Positions 27,456 through 34,890 of a DNA stretch of 64,000 bases are shown one piece after another. The notes beneath the pieces were generated by a model. It saw only the letters and a list, made by a program, of their open reading frames with translations. It had not been told where the DNA came from and did not search any database. Origin of the DNA: Accumulibacter jenkinsii. GTDB lineage: Bacteria > Pseudomonadota > Gammaproteobacteria > Burkholderiales > Rhodocyclaceae. The position numbers and the translations under genes were made by a program. Within the stretch, counting starts at the first letter, position 1, and each line of letters opens with the position of its first letter. The DNA lies in the NCBI GenBank assembly GCA_036625225.1, contig JAZKUF010000002.1:62001-126000 (forward strand), written 5' to 3'.

Positions 27456-27882
27456 CGACCCTCGCCAGGCAGGCGAGACCGCGGTGCCAAGCGGGTAACG
27501 GATGTGTCGGTTTTTTTTACAGCAGTGCGCCTGCGGATCTTTCAGGAATCCTGACAACCGTGGCAAGCCATTGCTTTGAATTGGTTTTCCATTGCACTGA
27601 AATGATTGGCATGGATTTTGCTTACAGTTTTTTTAACGAGTGACCCGGCGGTGACCCGTAGGCAAACGCCGCAGGGATCTGGCGACAGTGTGACGTAGCA
27701 CACCAATATTCGAATGCCACGGCAGCTATAATGCTTTTACCTCGACAGGAATTGCACTCGGCGGGCCGTAAAAGCTCTACGAAGGTCGTTTGAAAGACAA
27801 CCGCTGGATTGAGAACAATCAGGCAGGGCTTCGGGGACTGAAGCTTGGGCGTCAGGGTTAATATCTTCTGGAGCAAGTAGAC
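27456..27882 (+). other. Long upstream region of the HPr-rel-A type operon
   Basis: About 427 bases without a recognised gene. It contains a small CTCGCC/GGCGAG hairpin (27461-27477), a run of eight T at 27511-27518, a sigma-54 type promoter (listed separately) and a stretch of about 230 bases of putative leader before the start codon. A ribosome site GGAGCAAG precedes the ATG at 27883. A minus-strand open frame here looks like chance. Confidence 0.5.
27607..27622 (+). promoter_or_regulatory. Sigma-54 (RpoN) -24/-12 promoter
   Basis: The sequence TGGCAT, five bases, then TTGCT matches the RpoN consensus TGGCAC-N5-TTGCW with one mismatch and exact spacing (GG and GC elements 12 bases apart). 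Transcription would begin near 27633. It points toward the secreted-protein/PqqD-like/kinase operon starting at 27883. Sigma-54 promoters need an activator, but no clear activator site was identified. Confidence 0.6.
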
Positions 27883-28335
27883 ATGAAAAATACGGAATCA
27901 ATCGACGAAGCAGTTCAATCGGGCGACCAGGCTCTCACTGGCGGTGAAGCCGCCGCGATGGTCAAGGGTTCGACCATGGATCAGCGCCGCCGGCGGTTGG
28001 TTCGCGGTGCGGCAGCCCTGGCGCCGCTGGTGTTGACCTTGCGCAGTGGCGCGCTGGCGGCAGCCTCCTGTACTGGCGTGAAGATCACTCAGGTCACTCC
28101 GGATTCGGCAACCGGCGTGATAGCCGACAACTCCGTCATTCCTGGTGATGTGTGCGCTCCGAATCTCCATTTCTGCCCCGACGGCAAGGCGCTGACCGAC
28201 TCCCTCGGAAATGACTATCAGACAGTCGAAAGCGATCTGCTTGGCAACAAGACCTGCGGCGACGCGCAATACAAGGGAACGACGGTTGCAATCCTGAGTT
28301 CACAGTCGGCCACATCGATGATTAACGCCGGCTAA
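27883..28335 (+). CDS. Small secreted Cys-containing protein with Tat-like signal, HPr-rel-A locus
   Basis: A 150-residue protein not assigned to a known family. Residues 1-34 form an unusual acidic-to-polar leader ending in a Met-Asp-Gln stretch. Residues 35-42 carry four arginines (RRRRLVRG), and a hydrophobic segment follows (about 43-61), which resembles a twin-arginine export signal. The mature part (from about 62) holds four cysteines: C63, C91, C98 and C125. It starts at an ATG with GGAGCAAG upstream and is the first gene after the sigma-54 promoter. It is followed by PqqD-like, HprK-related and nucleotidyltransferase genes. Its position makes it the likely client or substrate of that system; this is inference. 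Confidence 0.7.
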   Translation: MKNTESIDEAVQSGDQALTGGEAAAMVKGSTMDQRRRRLVRGAAALAPLVLTLRSGALAAASCTGVKITQVTPDSATGVIADNSVIPGDVCAPNLHFCPDGKALTDSLGNDYQTVESDLLGNKTCGDAQYKGTTVAILSSQSATSMINAG

Positions 28336-28355
28336 AATCAGGCTGGTCGCGGCTG

Positions 28356-28670
28356 ATGCCCTGTTCGCTTGCTGGCCGCCTCCTCGCCACCCCGGAAGGA
28401 CGCCGCCTGGCATGGCAGAGGTGGGATGGCATCTACCTCGTCTATCAGCCTTCTTCTGCCGAGACCCATGTCTTCAATGAAACGACCGCATTGATCCTGA
28501 GATCCCTGGAAAAAGGCCCGCTCTTTGCAAAAGAGTTGAAACAGTTGACTGAAGACTCGCTAGGCATCGAGCCGGGAGGACTCGGTGCTGACGAGTTCGA
28601 ATTCGCCACGTCAAGGCTCGAGGAACTCGGCCTCATCGATTGCCTGGACGAAGCCCTTGCCGTTCGATGA
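28356..28670 (+). CDS. PqqD-like protein of the HPr-rel-A system
   Basis: A 104-residue protein of the PqqD-like winged-helix type. Such proteins act as peptide chaperones in several peptide-modification systems. WDGIYLVYQPSSAETHVFNETTALIL-type strands at about residues 23-48 resemble the PqqD core (the ETxxxLN region is read as HVFNETTALIL). The start is an ATG at 28356. The stop overlaps the next gene's start (ATGA), so it is coupled to the kinase. A role in presenting the upstream small protein to the kinase is a hypothesis. Confidence 0.72.
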   Translation: MPCSLAGRLLATPEGRRLAWQRWDGIYLVYQPSSAETHVFNETTALILRSLEKGPLFAKELKQLTEDSLGIEPGGLGADEFEFATSRLEELGLIDCLDEALAVR

Positions 28671-29578
28671 TCGTCGGTGATCTGGCTCGCCGGGAACTCG
28701 AACAGCGGCTGAACGGCTCCGGGCTTGGCATCCAGTTCGGTCCCTTCAACCTCAGGATTCGCTCCAACCTCGCTTCCTTCGCAGCGCTCGCCCACCAGCT
28801 TTACGCACCCTACCCGATGCTGGAAGCGGAAGCGATCAGCGACTTCCACGTGGCGATCGCCAGCCCTCCCGGGCTGCGCCGATGGTGGCGGCGACAGGCT
28901 TCGTTCACCCTCGACGGGCGATCCCCCTTCGCCCCCTATACTGTCGAACACGCCTTTCCCGCGCTGGAATGGGGCATCAACTGGTGCGTGGCGACCCGCG
29001 CGCATCACCTGCTGATGCTTCATTCGGCGGGGGTCGAGCGCGATGGGCAGGCCATCCTTTTTCCGGCCTCGCCCGGCGACGGCAAGTCGACGCTTTGTAC
29101 CGCGCTGGTCCACTCCGGGTGGCGCCTGATGTCCGATGAATTCGGGCTGGTGCGGCCGGAGGACGGCCTGCTGCTGCCCTTGCCACGACTGATTCCGCTG
29201 AAGAACGAATCGATCGACGTGATCCGGCGCTTCAGGCCCGCAGCCCTCATCGGCCCCTCCTTCCTCGGGACGCGCAAGGGTACGGTCGCGCATGTGCAAC
29301 CGCCGGCCGACAGCATCCGGCGGGCGCAGGAGCCGGCGAAGCCGCGCTGGTTCGTTTTCCCCCGCTGGATCGCCCATGCCCCGCTCTCGCTGATGGCGAT
29401 GCCGAAAAGCCAGGCTTTCCTGAAGGTCGCGACCAATGCCTTCAACTACGAGGTGCTCGACGAAACCGCCTTTCGGCTGGTCGCCGACATGGTTGACCAT
29501 TGCGATTGTTACTCGCTGAGCTATTCCGATCTCGACGAGGCGGTCGCCGCCCTTGACGAACTGTCCCGCGATGCTTGA
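28667..29578 (+). CDS. HprK-related kinase A
   Basis: A 303-residue P-loop protein distantly related to HPr kinase/phosphorylase. The Walker A motif is in FPASPGDGKSTLCTALV at about residues 132-148, with a Walker B-like acidic patch in WRLMSDEFGLV at about 153-163. LLMLHSAGVERDG just before the P-loop is typical of the family. No HPr protein is encoded nearby, so the target is not obvious. It overlaps the PqqD-like gene (ATGA) and the following gene (8 bases). The family name comes from known HPr-rel-A loci, and the biochemical role is undetermined. Confidence 0.82.
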   Translation: MIVGDLARRELEQRLNGSGLGIQFGPFNLRIRSNLASFAALAHQLYAPYPMLEAEAISDFHVAIASPPGLRRWWRRQASFTLDGRSPFAPYTVEHAFPALEWGINWCVATRAHHLLMLHSAGVERDGQAILFPASPGDGKSTLCTALVHSGWRLMSDEFGLVRPEDGLLLPLPRLIPLKNESIDVIRRFRPAALIGPSFLGTRKGTVAHVQPPADSIRRAQEPAKPRWFVFPRWIAHAPLSLMAMPKSQAFLKVATNAFNYEVLDETAFRLVADMVDHCDCYSLSYSDLDEAVAALDELSRDA

Positions 29579-30713
29579 GGCCCGGGAAAACCGGCGCGCG
29601 CGGGAACTTCTGCTCACGGCACTCAGGACGCCCGAGAGGCTCCCCACCCTGCCAGCCGCCGACTGGGAACTGCTCCTGCGCGTCGCCCGGCGCGTCAGGC
29701 TGCTCGGGCGAATCGAGTCCGACCTCTCGCAGGCGGCTCTGCTCGAAGACATCCCGGCACGCGCCGCAGCCCATCTGAGGGCCGCCCGCAATGTCATCGA
29801 ACATCGCAAGACCCTGATCTCCTGGGAAGTGAACCGTATTCTCTGGGCACTCAAAGGGATCGAGGTGCCGCTGATCCTGCTCAAAGGCAGCGCTTATCTG
29901 CTGGCGGATCTGCCGCCGGCGCGGGGACGGATCTTCGCCGATGTCGACCTCATGATCCCGGAGGAACGGATCGCCGAAGTCGAGGAGAGGCTGGTCGAGA
30001 GCGGTTGGTTCAAGACGCAGATCGACCTCTACGACGACCGTTACTACCGCGTCTGGATGCACGAGATCCCACCGCTCCGTCACCAGGAGCGCGGCACCGA
30101 AATCGACATCCATCATCGGCTTCTGCCCCGGACAAGCCATCTCAGATCCGAGCCCGGACCGTTGTTCGCGGCGGCCCGGCCGCTCGCAGACCCGCGGCTG
30201 CAGATTCTCGCGCCTGCCGACATGGTCCTGCACGCGCTGGTGCACCTGTTTCTCGAGGGCGACCCCGACGAGGGCCTGCGCCTGCGGGATCTGGTCGACG
30301 TCCACGATCTGCTCTGCCACTTCGGCCAGTTGCCTGGTTTCTGGGCAACCCTGGCGCCACGGGCCCGGGAACTGGGTTTCGAGCGCCCGCTGTTCTACGG
30401 GCTGCATCATGCACTGCGGCTGTTCGCGACCCCTGTGCCGCCGGCCGTGCTGCAGGAAATGGCGAACGCGGCGCCCGCCTGGCCGATCCGGACGCTGATG
30501 AATCATCTGATCGCGCGCGCGCTACTGCCCGACCATCCGGACCATCCTTCCCGCCTGGGGAATCTCGGCCGCTGGCTCCTGTACCTGCGCTCGCACTGGT
30601 TACGGATGCCGCCGGGACTGTTGATCCGGCACCTGTCGCGCAAGGCCTGGCTGCGCTTCCGTGGATACCGTAAACGTATCGACCTCGCGCAGCTCGATCT
30701 CAAACAGCAGTAG
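29571..30713 (+). CDS. Nucleotidyltransferase-fold protein of the HPr-rel-A locus
   Basis: A 380-residue protein of the uncharacterised nucleotidyltransferase family found in such loci. The likely active site is LLKGSAYLLADLPPARGRIFADVDLMIPEE in two parts (about residues 103-133), with the acidic pair in DVDL, followed by EIDIHHRLLP. The rest is helical, with LADPRLQILAPADMVLHALVHLF. The ATG at 29571 overlaps the kinase stop. The gene ends 4 bp from the convergent rimO. It could transfer a nucleotide to a protein or peptide, but no substrate is evident. Confidence 0.78.
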   Translation: MLEARENRRARELLLTALRTPERLPTLPAADWELLLRVARRVRLLGRIESDLSQAALLEDIPARAAAHLRAARNVIEHRKTLISWEVNRILWALKGIEVPLILLKGSAYLLADLPPARGRIFADVDLMIPEERIAEVEERLVESGWFKTQIDLYDDRYYRVWMHEIPPLRHQERGTEIDIHHRLLPRTSHLRSEPGPLFAAARPLADPRLQILAPADMVLHALVHLFLEGDPDEGLRLRDLVDVHDLLCHFGQLPGFWATLAPRARELGFERPLFYGLHHALRLFATPVPPAVLQEMANAAPAWPIRTLMNHLIARALLPDHPDHPSRLGNLGRWLLYLRSHWLRMPPGLLIRHLSRKAWLRFRGYRKRIDLAQLDLKQQ

Positions 30714-30717
30714 CCGC

Positions 30718-32043
30718 TCAGGCCGCACGGGCGACGACCTCGGCGTAGAGATCGTGTTCATCGGCATCGGTCACCCGGACGCGCAGCAGATCGCCTGCCT
30801 CGGCGTCGAAGTAGTCGTTGATGAAGACCAGTCCGTCGATCTCCGGCGCGTCGGCTGCCGAGCGGGCAATCGTTCCCTCGTCGTCCACCTCGTCGACCAG
30901 CACTTCGATTTCACGGCCGATCTTCGCCGCCAGCAGTTCCGCCGAGATATCGTCCTGCAAGGCCATCAGCCGCTGTCGCCGTTCCTCGCGAACATCCTCC
31001 GGCAGCGCACCCGGCAGGTCGTTGGCGGCCGCGCTGGCGACCGGTGAGTAGGCGAAACAGCCGACCCGGTCGAGGCGGGCTGCGGCGATGAAGGCCAGCA
31101 ATTCATCGAACTCGGCCTCGGTCTCGCCCGGAAATCCGGCGATGAAGGTGCTGCGGACCGTGATCTCGGGGCAGATCGCTCGCCACGCGCGCAGCCGTTC
31201 GAGGTTGTTCTCGGCACTCGCGGGACGCTTCATGGCCTTCAGGATGCGCGGGCTGGCGTGCTGAAATGGCACGTCGAGGTAGGGCAACAGCTTGCCCGCA
31301 GCCATCAGTGGCACGAGCGCGTCGACGCTCGGATACGGATAGACGTAATGCAGACGGACCCAGATGCCCAGTTCCGCCAGCGCCTCGCAGAGTTCCTTCA
31401 GCCGGGTGCGCAGCGGACGGCCGCCGACAAAACCCGTCCGGTATCTGACGTCCACGCCGTAGGCGCTGGTGTCCTGGGAAATCACCAGCAGCTCGCGGAC
31501 GCCCGAATCGGCCAGCGTCCGGGCCTCCTGCAGCACGTCACCGATGGGTCGGCTGACCAGCGGGCCGCGCAGCGACGGGATGATGCAGAAGGTGCAGCTG
31601 TGATTGCAGCCCTCGGAGATTTTGAGGTAGGCAAAATGTTGCGGCGTCAGCTTGATCCCCTGCGGCGGCACCAGGCTCGAAAAGGGGTCATGCGGCTGCG
31701 GCAGGTGCGCGTGCACATGCTGCAGCACGGCGTCAGCCGCATGCGGGCCAGTCACCGCCAGCACCTGCGGGTGCGCCTTGCGGATCATCTCTTCGCGGGC
31801 GCCCAGGCAACCGGTGACGATCACCTTGCCGTTCGCGGTCAGCGCCTCGCCGATCGCGTCGAGCGACTCCTCGACCGCAGCATCGATGAAGCCGCAGGTA
31901 TTGACCACCACCAGATCGGCACCTTCGTACGACGGCGAAATCAGATATCCCTCGGCACGCAGTCGGGTGAGAATCTGCTCGGAGTCGACCAGCGCCTTCG
32001 GACACCCGAGCGAGACGAAACCGATATTTTTGGGCTTTGACAT
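30718..32043 (-). CDS. rimO: Ribosomal protein S12 methylthiotransferase RimO
   Basis: A 441-residue radical SAM enzyme that methylthiolates an aspartate of ribosomal protein S12. Three N-terminal cysteines bind the auxiliary cluster (in GCPKA, NTCGF and TGCLG). The radical SAM cluster is CNHSCTFC in ISEGCNHSCTFCIIPSLRGP. A TRAM domain closes the C-terminus (EIEVLVDEVDDEG). The start MSKPKNIGFVSLG at 32041-32043 is preferred over an in-frame GTG two codons upstream. It is convergent with the HPr-rel-A operon. Confidence 0.97.
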   Translation of the reverse strand: MSKPKNIGFVSLGCPKALVDSEQILTRLRAEGYLISPSYEGADLVVVNTCGFIDAAVEESLDAIGEALTANGKVIVTGCLGAREEMIRKAHPQVLAVTGPHAADAVLQHVHAHLPQPHDPFSSLVPPQGIKLTPQHFAYLKISEGCNHSCTFCIIPSLRGPLVSRPIGDVLQEARTLADSGVRELLVISQDTSAYGVDVRYRTGFVGGRPLRTRLKELCEALAELGIWVRLHYVYPYPSVDALVPLMAAGKLLPYLDVPFQHASPRILKAMKRPASAENNLERLRAWRAICPEITVRSTFIAGFPGETEAEFDELLAFIAAARLDRVGCFAYSPVASAAANDLPGALPEDVREERRQRLMALQDDISAELLAAKIGREIEVLVDEVDDEGTIARSAADAPEIDGLVFINDYFDAEAGDLLRVRVTDADEHDLYAEVVARAA

Positions 32044-32248
32044 GAGCACATCCAGAGGGACAACGTGAAAGTATACCGCTATTGATCAGCAAAACCAGCT
32101 GGCGAAGCCGGCGCCGGCGCGAGGGCAATCCTCGCGTCCATCAGCCATGCCATGGGCTCGCTGTGCGGAGCAGCATCCTGTCGTGCTTGACAAGCTGCCG
32201 GCAATCAGGTCAGGCTTCCCGGGCCACGGCAATAGACAGGAGAAGGCG

Positions 32249-32395
32249 ATGGTCAACCGAGTCTGGCGGAAAAACCCTCCACCTGGCGTAGCCGACGAAA
32301 TCGACGCCGACCCTGACCGATCGATTCCTGCGTTGTTCGACGAGCTCGTCGGCCAGTCTGCACAGTTCCTGCCTTTGGCGCGAGGCTGCCGGTGA
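32249..32395 (+). CDS. Small hypothetical protein upstream of MFS transporter
   Basis: A 48-residue frame beginning at an ATG with a strong AGGAGAAGG ribosome site. Its TGA overlaps the GTG start of the next gene (GTGA), so it may serve to couple translation of the transporter. The protein is polar with an amphipathic C-terminal half (IPALFDELVGQSAQFL). No family is recognised. The strong ribosome site and the overlap are the only support. Confidence 0.4.
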   Translation: MVNRVWRKNPPPGVADEIDADPDRSIPALFDELVGQSAQFLPLARGCR

Positions 32396-33705
32396 CCGGA
32401 GCCTGGGCTGCATCCTGGGCACGGCTGGTCGATTGCCGGCCGGGCGAGGGTCGAGCCCTCTTCTGGTCGTTCTCCGGCTTCTTTCTGCTGCTCGCCGGTT
32501 ACTACGTGCTGCGGCCGGTGCGCGAGGAGATGGGCGTCCAGATCGGGCCGGAGAAGCTGCAGTGGGCATTCACCCTGACCCTGGCCGGCATGCTCATGAT
32601 CGTCCCGCTCTACGGCTGGGCGGCGGCCCGGTTGCCGCGGCGCGCCTTGCTGGCGACGGTATTCGGCAGCACGGCGCTGCTGCTCGCCGGCTTTCAGATC
32701 TGGATCGCCGACGGCGCCTCGCCGCTCGCGGCGCTGGCGCTCTTTGTCTGGATCAGCGTCTTCAACCTGATCATCGTCTCGCTCTTCTGGACCGCGATGG
32801 CCGACCGCTTCGACCACGCGCAGGCGCGTCGCCTGTTCGGCATGATCGCCGCCGGCGGCAGCAGCGGCGCGCTGGCCGGGCCGACGATCACCGCCTTGTC
32901 GGTGCACGCGGTTGGCGTGCATGGCCTGCTGCTGGTTTCGGCGGCGCTGCTCCTGCTCTCGCTGGGCTGCCTCCTGCGGCTGCTCGACGGCCATGCCCGG
33001 GTCGAGGTCACCCGGCCGCTCGGCGGCAAGGTGCTCGCCGGGCTCGCCGAGGTCGCCGGATCACCCTATCTCGCGATGATTGCGCTGGTCGTCGTGCTGC
33101 AGAGTGTGGTCGGCACCTTCGTCTATTTCGAGCAGGCGCGTCTGGTCAAGGCCGCCGCTTTGACCAGCGAAGCGCGCACCCAGCTCTTTGCGCTGATCGA
33201 CCTCATTGTCAACCTGCTCGCCCTCGGGCTGCAGGCGGTGCTCGCCGGCCGCCTGATGCAGAAGCTGGGCGTCGGCTGCACGCTGGCGGCGGTGCCGCTG
33301 CTGCTGCTGGTGCCGCTGGCGGTGCTGGCGGCGATCCCGCTGCTGAGCACGCTGCTGGTCATCCAGGTCATCTCGCGTGCCGGTGGCCATGGCCTCATGC
33401 GCCCGGCCCGCGAGGCGCTGTTTACGGCAGTGCCGCGCGAGCCACGCTACAAGGCGAAGAACGTCATCGACACGGTCGTCTCGCGCTCGGGCGACGCGCT
33501 CGGCGGCTGGGTGCACGCGGCCGCCGGCATCGGCACTTCGGGCGTCGCCCTGGCCACGATTCCCGGCGCCCTCGCGCTCGCCTGGCTGGGACTGCGCCTG
33601 GGCAGGCGTTACCGGCAACTGGTGCTGGAAACCTCACCCGCACACCCTGGCGCGGCGTCCGATTCCCCGCCACGCCGTCGATCCCGAAATGAAAGGAGAG
33701 CGTGA
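32392..33705 (+). CDS. MFS transporter of the ATP/ADP-translocase-like type
   Basis: A 437-residue protein with about twelve membrane helices. The N-terminus (ALFWSFSGFFLLLAGYYVLRPVREEMG) and the FNLIIVSLFWTAMADRF segment resemble NTP/NTP exchange or related MFS carriers found in proteobacteria. AAGGSSGALAGPTITAL is another family-like motif. The substrate is unknown. The start is a GTG at 32392 overlapping a small upstream frame. The C-terminus ends in a basic proline-rich tail. The aldo/keto reductase begins at its stop. Confidence 0.75.
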   Translation: MTGAWAASWARLVDCRPGEGRALFWSFSGFFLLLAGYYVLRPVREEMGVQIGPEKLQWAFTLTLAGMLMIVPLYGWAAARLPRRALLATVFGSTALLLAGFQIWIADGASPLAALALFVWISVFNLIIVSLFWTAMADRFDHAQARRLFGMIAAGGSSGALAGPTITALSVHAVGVHGLLLVSAALLLLSLGCLLRLLDGHARVEVTRPLGGKVLAGLAEVAGSPYLAMIALVVVLQSVVGTFVYFEQARLVKAAALTSEARTQLFALIDLIVNLLALGLQAVLAGRLMQKLGVGCTLAAVPLLLLVPLAVLAAIPLLSTLLVIQVISRAGGHGLMRPAREALFTAVPREPRYKAKNVIDTVVSRSGDALGGWVHAAAGIGTSGVALATIPGALALAWLGLRLGRRYRQLVLETSPAHPGAASDSPPRRRSRNERRA

Positions 33706-34649
33706 TGCAGACAGACCCTCGCGACCCGGTCGCCGGCGGGCGGCGTGCGGCGCTGAAAGCGATCGCCGCCGGCAGCGTCATTCTCGCCCGCAGCACCTTC
33801 GCCGCACCCGCGACGACAGCTGACGACGGTCTGCTCAGGCGGCGCATCCCGTCGTCGGGCGAGCCGATTGCTGCCGTCGGACTCGGCACCTACGACAGCT
33901 TCGACGTCGCCGATGCTTCCCAGTCCGCCCTTGAAACGGTACTGACGGGCTTCGTCGCGCTGGGCGGACAGCTGGTGGACAGCTCGCCGATGTACGGACG
34001 TGCCGAATCGGTGCTGGGAGAACTGGCGGCAAAGCGCGGCCTGCGCGATCGCCTTTTCCTGGCCACCAAGGTGTGGACCCGCGGGCGCGCCGAAGGCATC
34101 GGGCAGATGGCAAGGTCGCTTGACCGACTGCAGGCCAAGCGCCTGGATCTGATGCAGATTCACAACCTCCTCGACTGGCGGCTGCATCTTCCGACGCTAC
34201 GCGAATGGCAGCAGCAGGGACGAATTCGCTATCTCGGCGTGACCCATTACCACGCCAGCGCCTACCCCGAACTCGAATCGCTGCTGCGGCGCGAAAGACC
34301 CGATTTCGTGCAGTTCAACTACAGCATGGCCGAACGCGAAGCCGAGCAGCGCCTGCTGCCGCTGGCGCAGGAACTCGGCATCGCGGTCATCATCAACCGG
34401 CCCTTCGCCAAGGCCTCTCTGTTCTCGCGGGTGCGCGGCAAACCCTTGCCCGAATGGGCGGCCGATTTCGACTGCGCGAGTTGGGCGCAGTTTTTCCTCA
34501 AGTTCATCCTCGCCCAGCCGGCAGTCACCTGCACCATTCCGGCGACCAGCAAGCTGCAGCACCTGCAGGACAACCTCGCCGCCGGCCGTGGCCGCCTGCC
34601 GGACGCGCAGCAACGATCGACAATGATCGAGTATCTGGCACGCATCTGA
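33705..34649 (+). CDS. Tat-exported aldo/keto reductase
   Basis: A 314-residue aldo/keto reductase-fold protein. A twin-arginine type signal is visible at the N-terminus (GGRRAALKAIAAGSVILA, about residues 10-27) with a likely cleavage near AAPA. The barrel carries GLGTYDSFDV, LVDSSPMYGRAESVLGEL (catalytic-type Asp and Tyr), LATKVW (Lys), LDLMQIHNLLDW (His) and LGVTHYHASAYPELE. The chosen ATG at 33705 follows AAAGGAGAG; a GTG one codon earlier is possible. It is probably co-transcribed with the MFS gene. Its substrate is unknown, and such reductases are usually cytoplasmic, so export is notable. Confidence 0.82.
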   Translation: MQTDPRDPVAGGRRAALKAIAAGSVILARSTFAAPATTADDGLLRRRIPSSGEPIAAVGLGTYDSFDVADASQSALETVLTGFVALGGQLVDSSPMYGRAESVLGELAAKRGLRDRLFLATKVWTRGRAEGIGQMARSLDRLQAKRLDLMQIHNLLDWRLHLPTLREWQQQGRIRYLGVTHYHASAYPELESLLRRERPDFVQFNYSMAEREAEQRLLPLAQELGIAVIINRPFAKASLFSRVRGKPLPEWAADFDCASWAQFFLKFILAQPAVTCTIPATSKLQHLQDNLAAGRGRLPDAQQRSTMIEYLARI

Positions 34650-34800
34650 GTGCCGGCAGCGGGCGACGAGGTGTTCTCGCGATGAGTCTCGATGTCTCGC
34701 GCAAGCTCGCTGAGCGGCGCGATGAGTCCCGAAACAGTCCCGCCAAGCCCAAAATTTGGGCAGCCGGAAATTTCCCTTTGCCAAGACCGGACTAGGGAGA

Positions 34801-34884
34801 CTGTCCACGGCTTACCCACAGCTTGCCAACAGTGTTGCCAGCCCCTTCTGGGGACAAGCGGATCTGTCCCCAGACTTGTCCACA
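34801..34884. repeat. Inverted repeat with DnaA-box-like nonamers
   Basis: A perfect 10-bp inverted repeat TCTGGGGACA/TGTCCCCAGA (34847-34856 and 34865-34874) has an 8-base loop. It is flanked by TTACCCACA (34812-34820) and TTGTCCACA (34876-34884), each one base from the DnaA box TTATCCACA, plus CTGTCCACG at 34801-34809. It lies between the aldo/keto reductase and the convergent phospholipase D-like gene. The stem could act as a terminator for either gene, but it lacks a T run. Confidence 0.5.
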
Positions 34885-34890
34885 GAATCG

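Noticed and set aside
27461..27518. A rho-independent terminator after glnD
   Set aside because: The CTCGCC/GGCGAG hairpin is about 33 bases from the eight-T run, too far for a normal terminator.
27622..27876. An 84-residue minus-strand gene in the leader of the HPr-rel-A operon
   Set aside because: No ribosome site or family, and it lies across the sigma-54 promoter and leader.
34801..34884. A chromosomal replication origin
   Set aside because: Only a few imperfect DnaA-like boxes, and no dnaA, dnaN, gidA or rpmH genes nearby.
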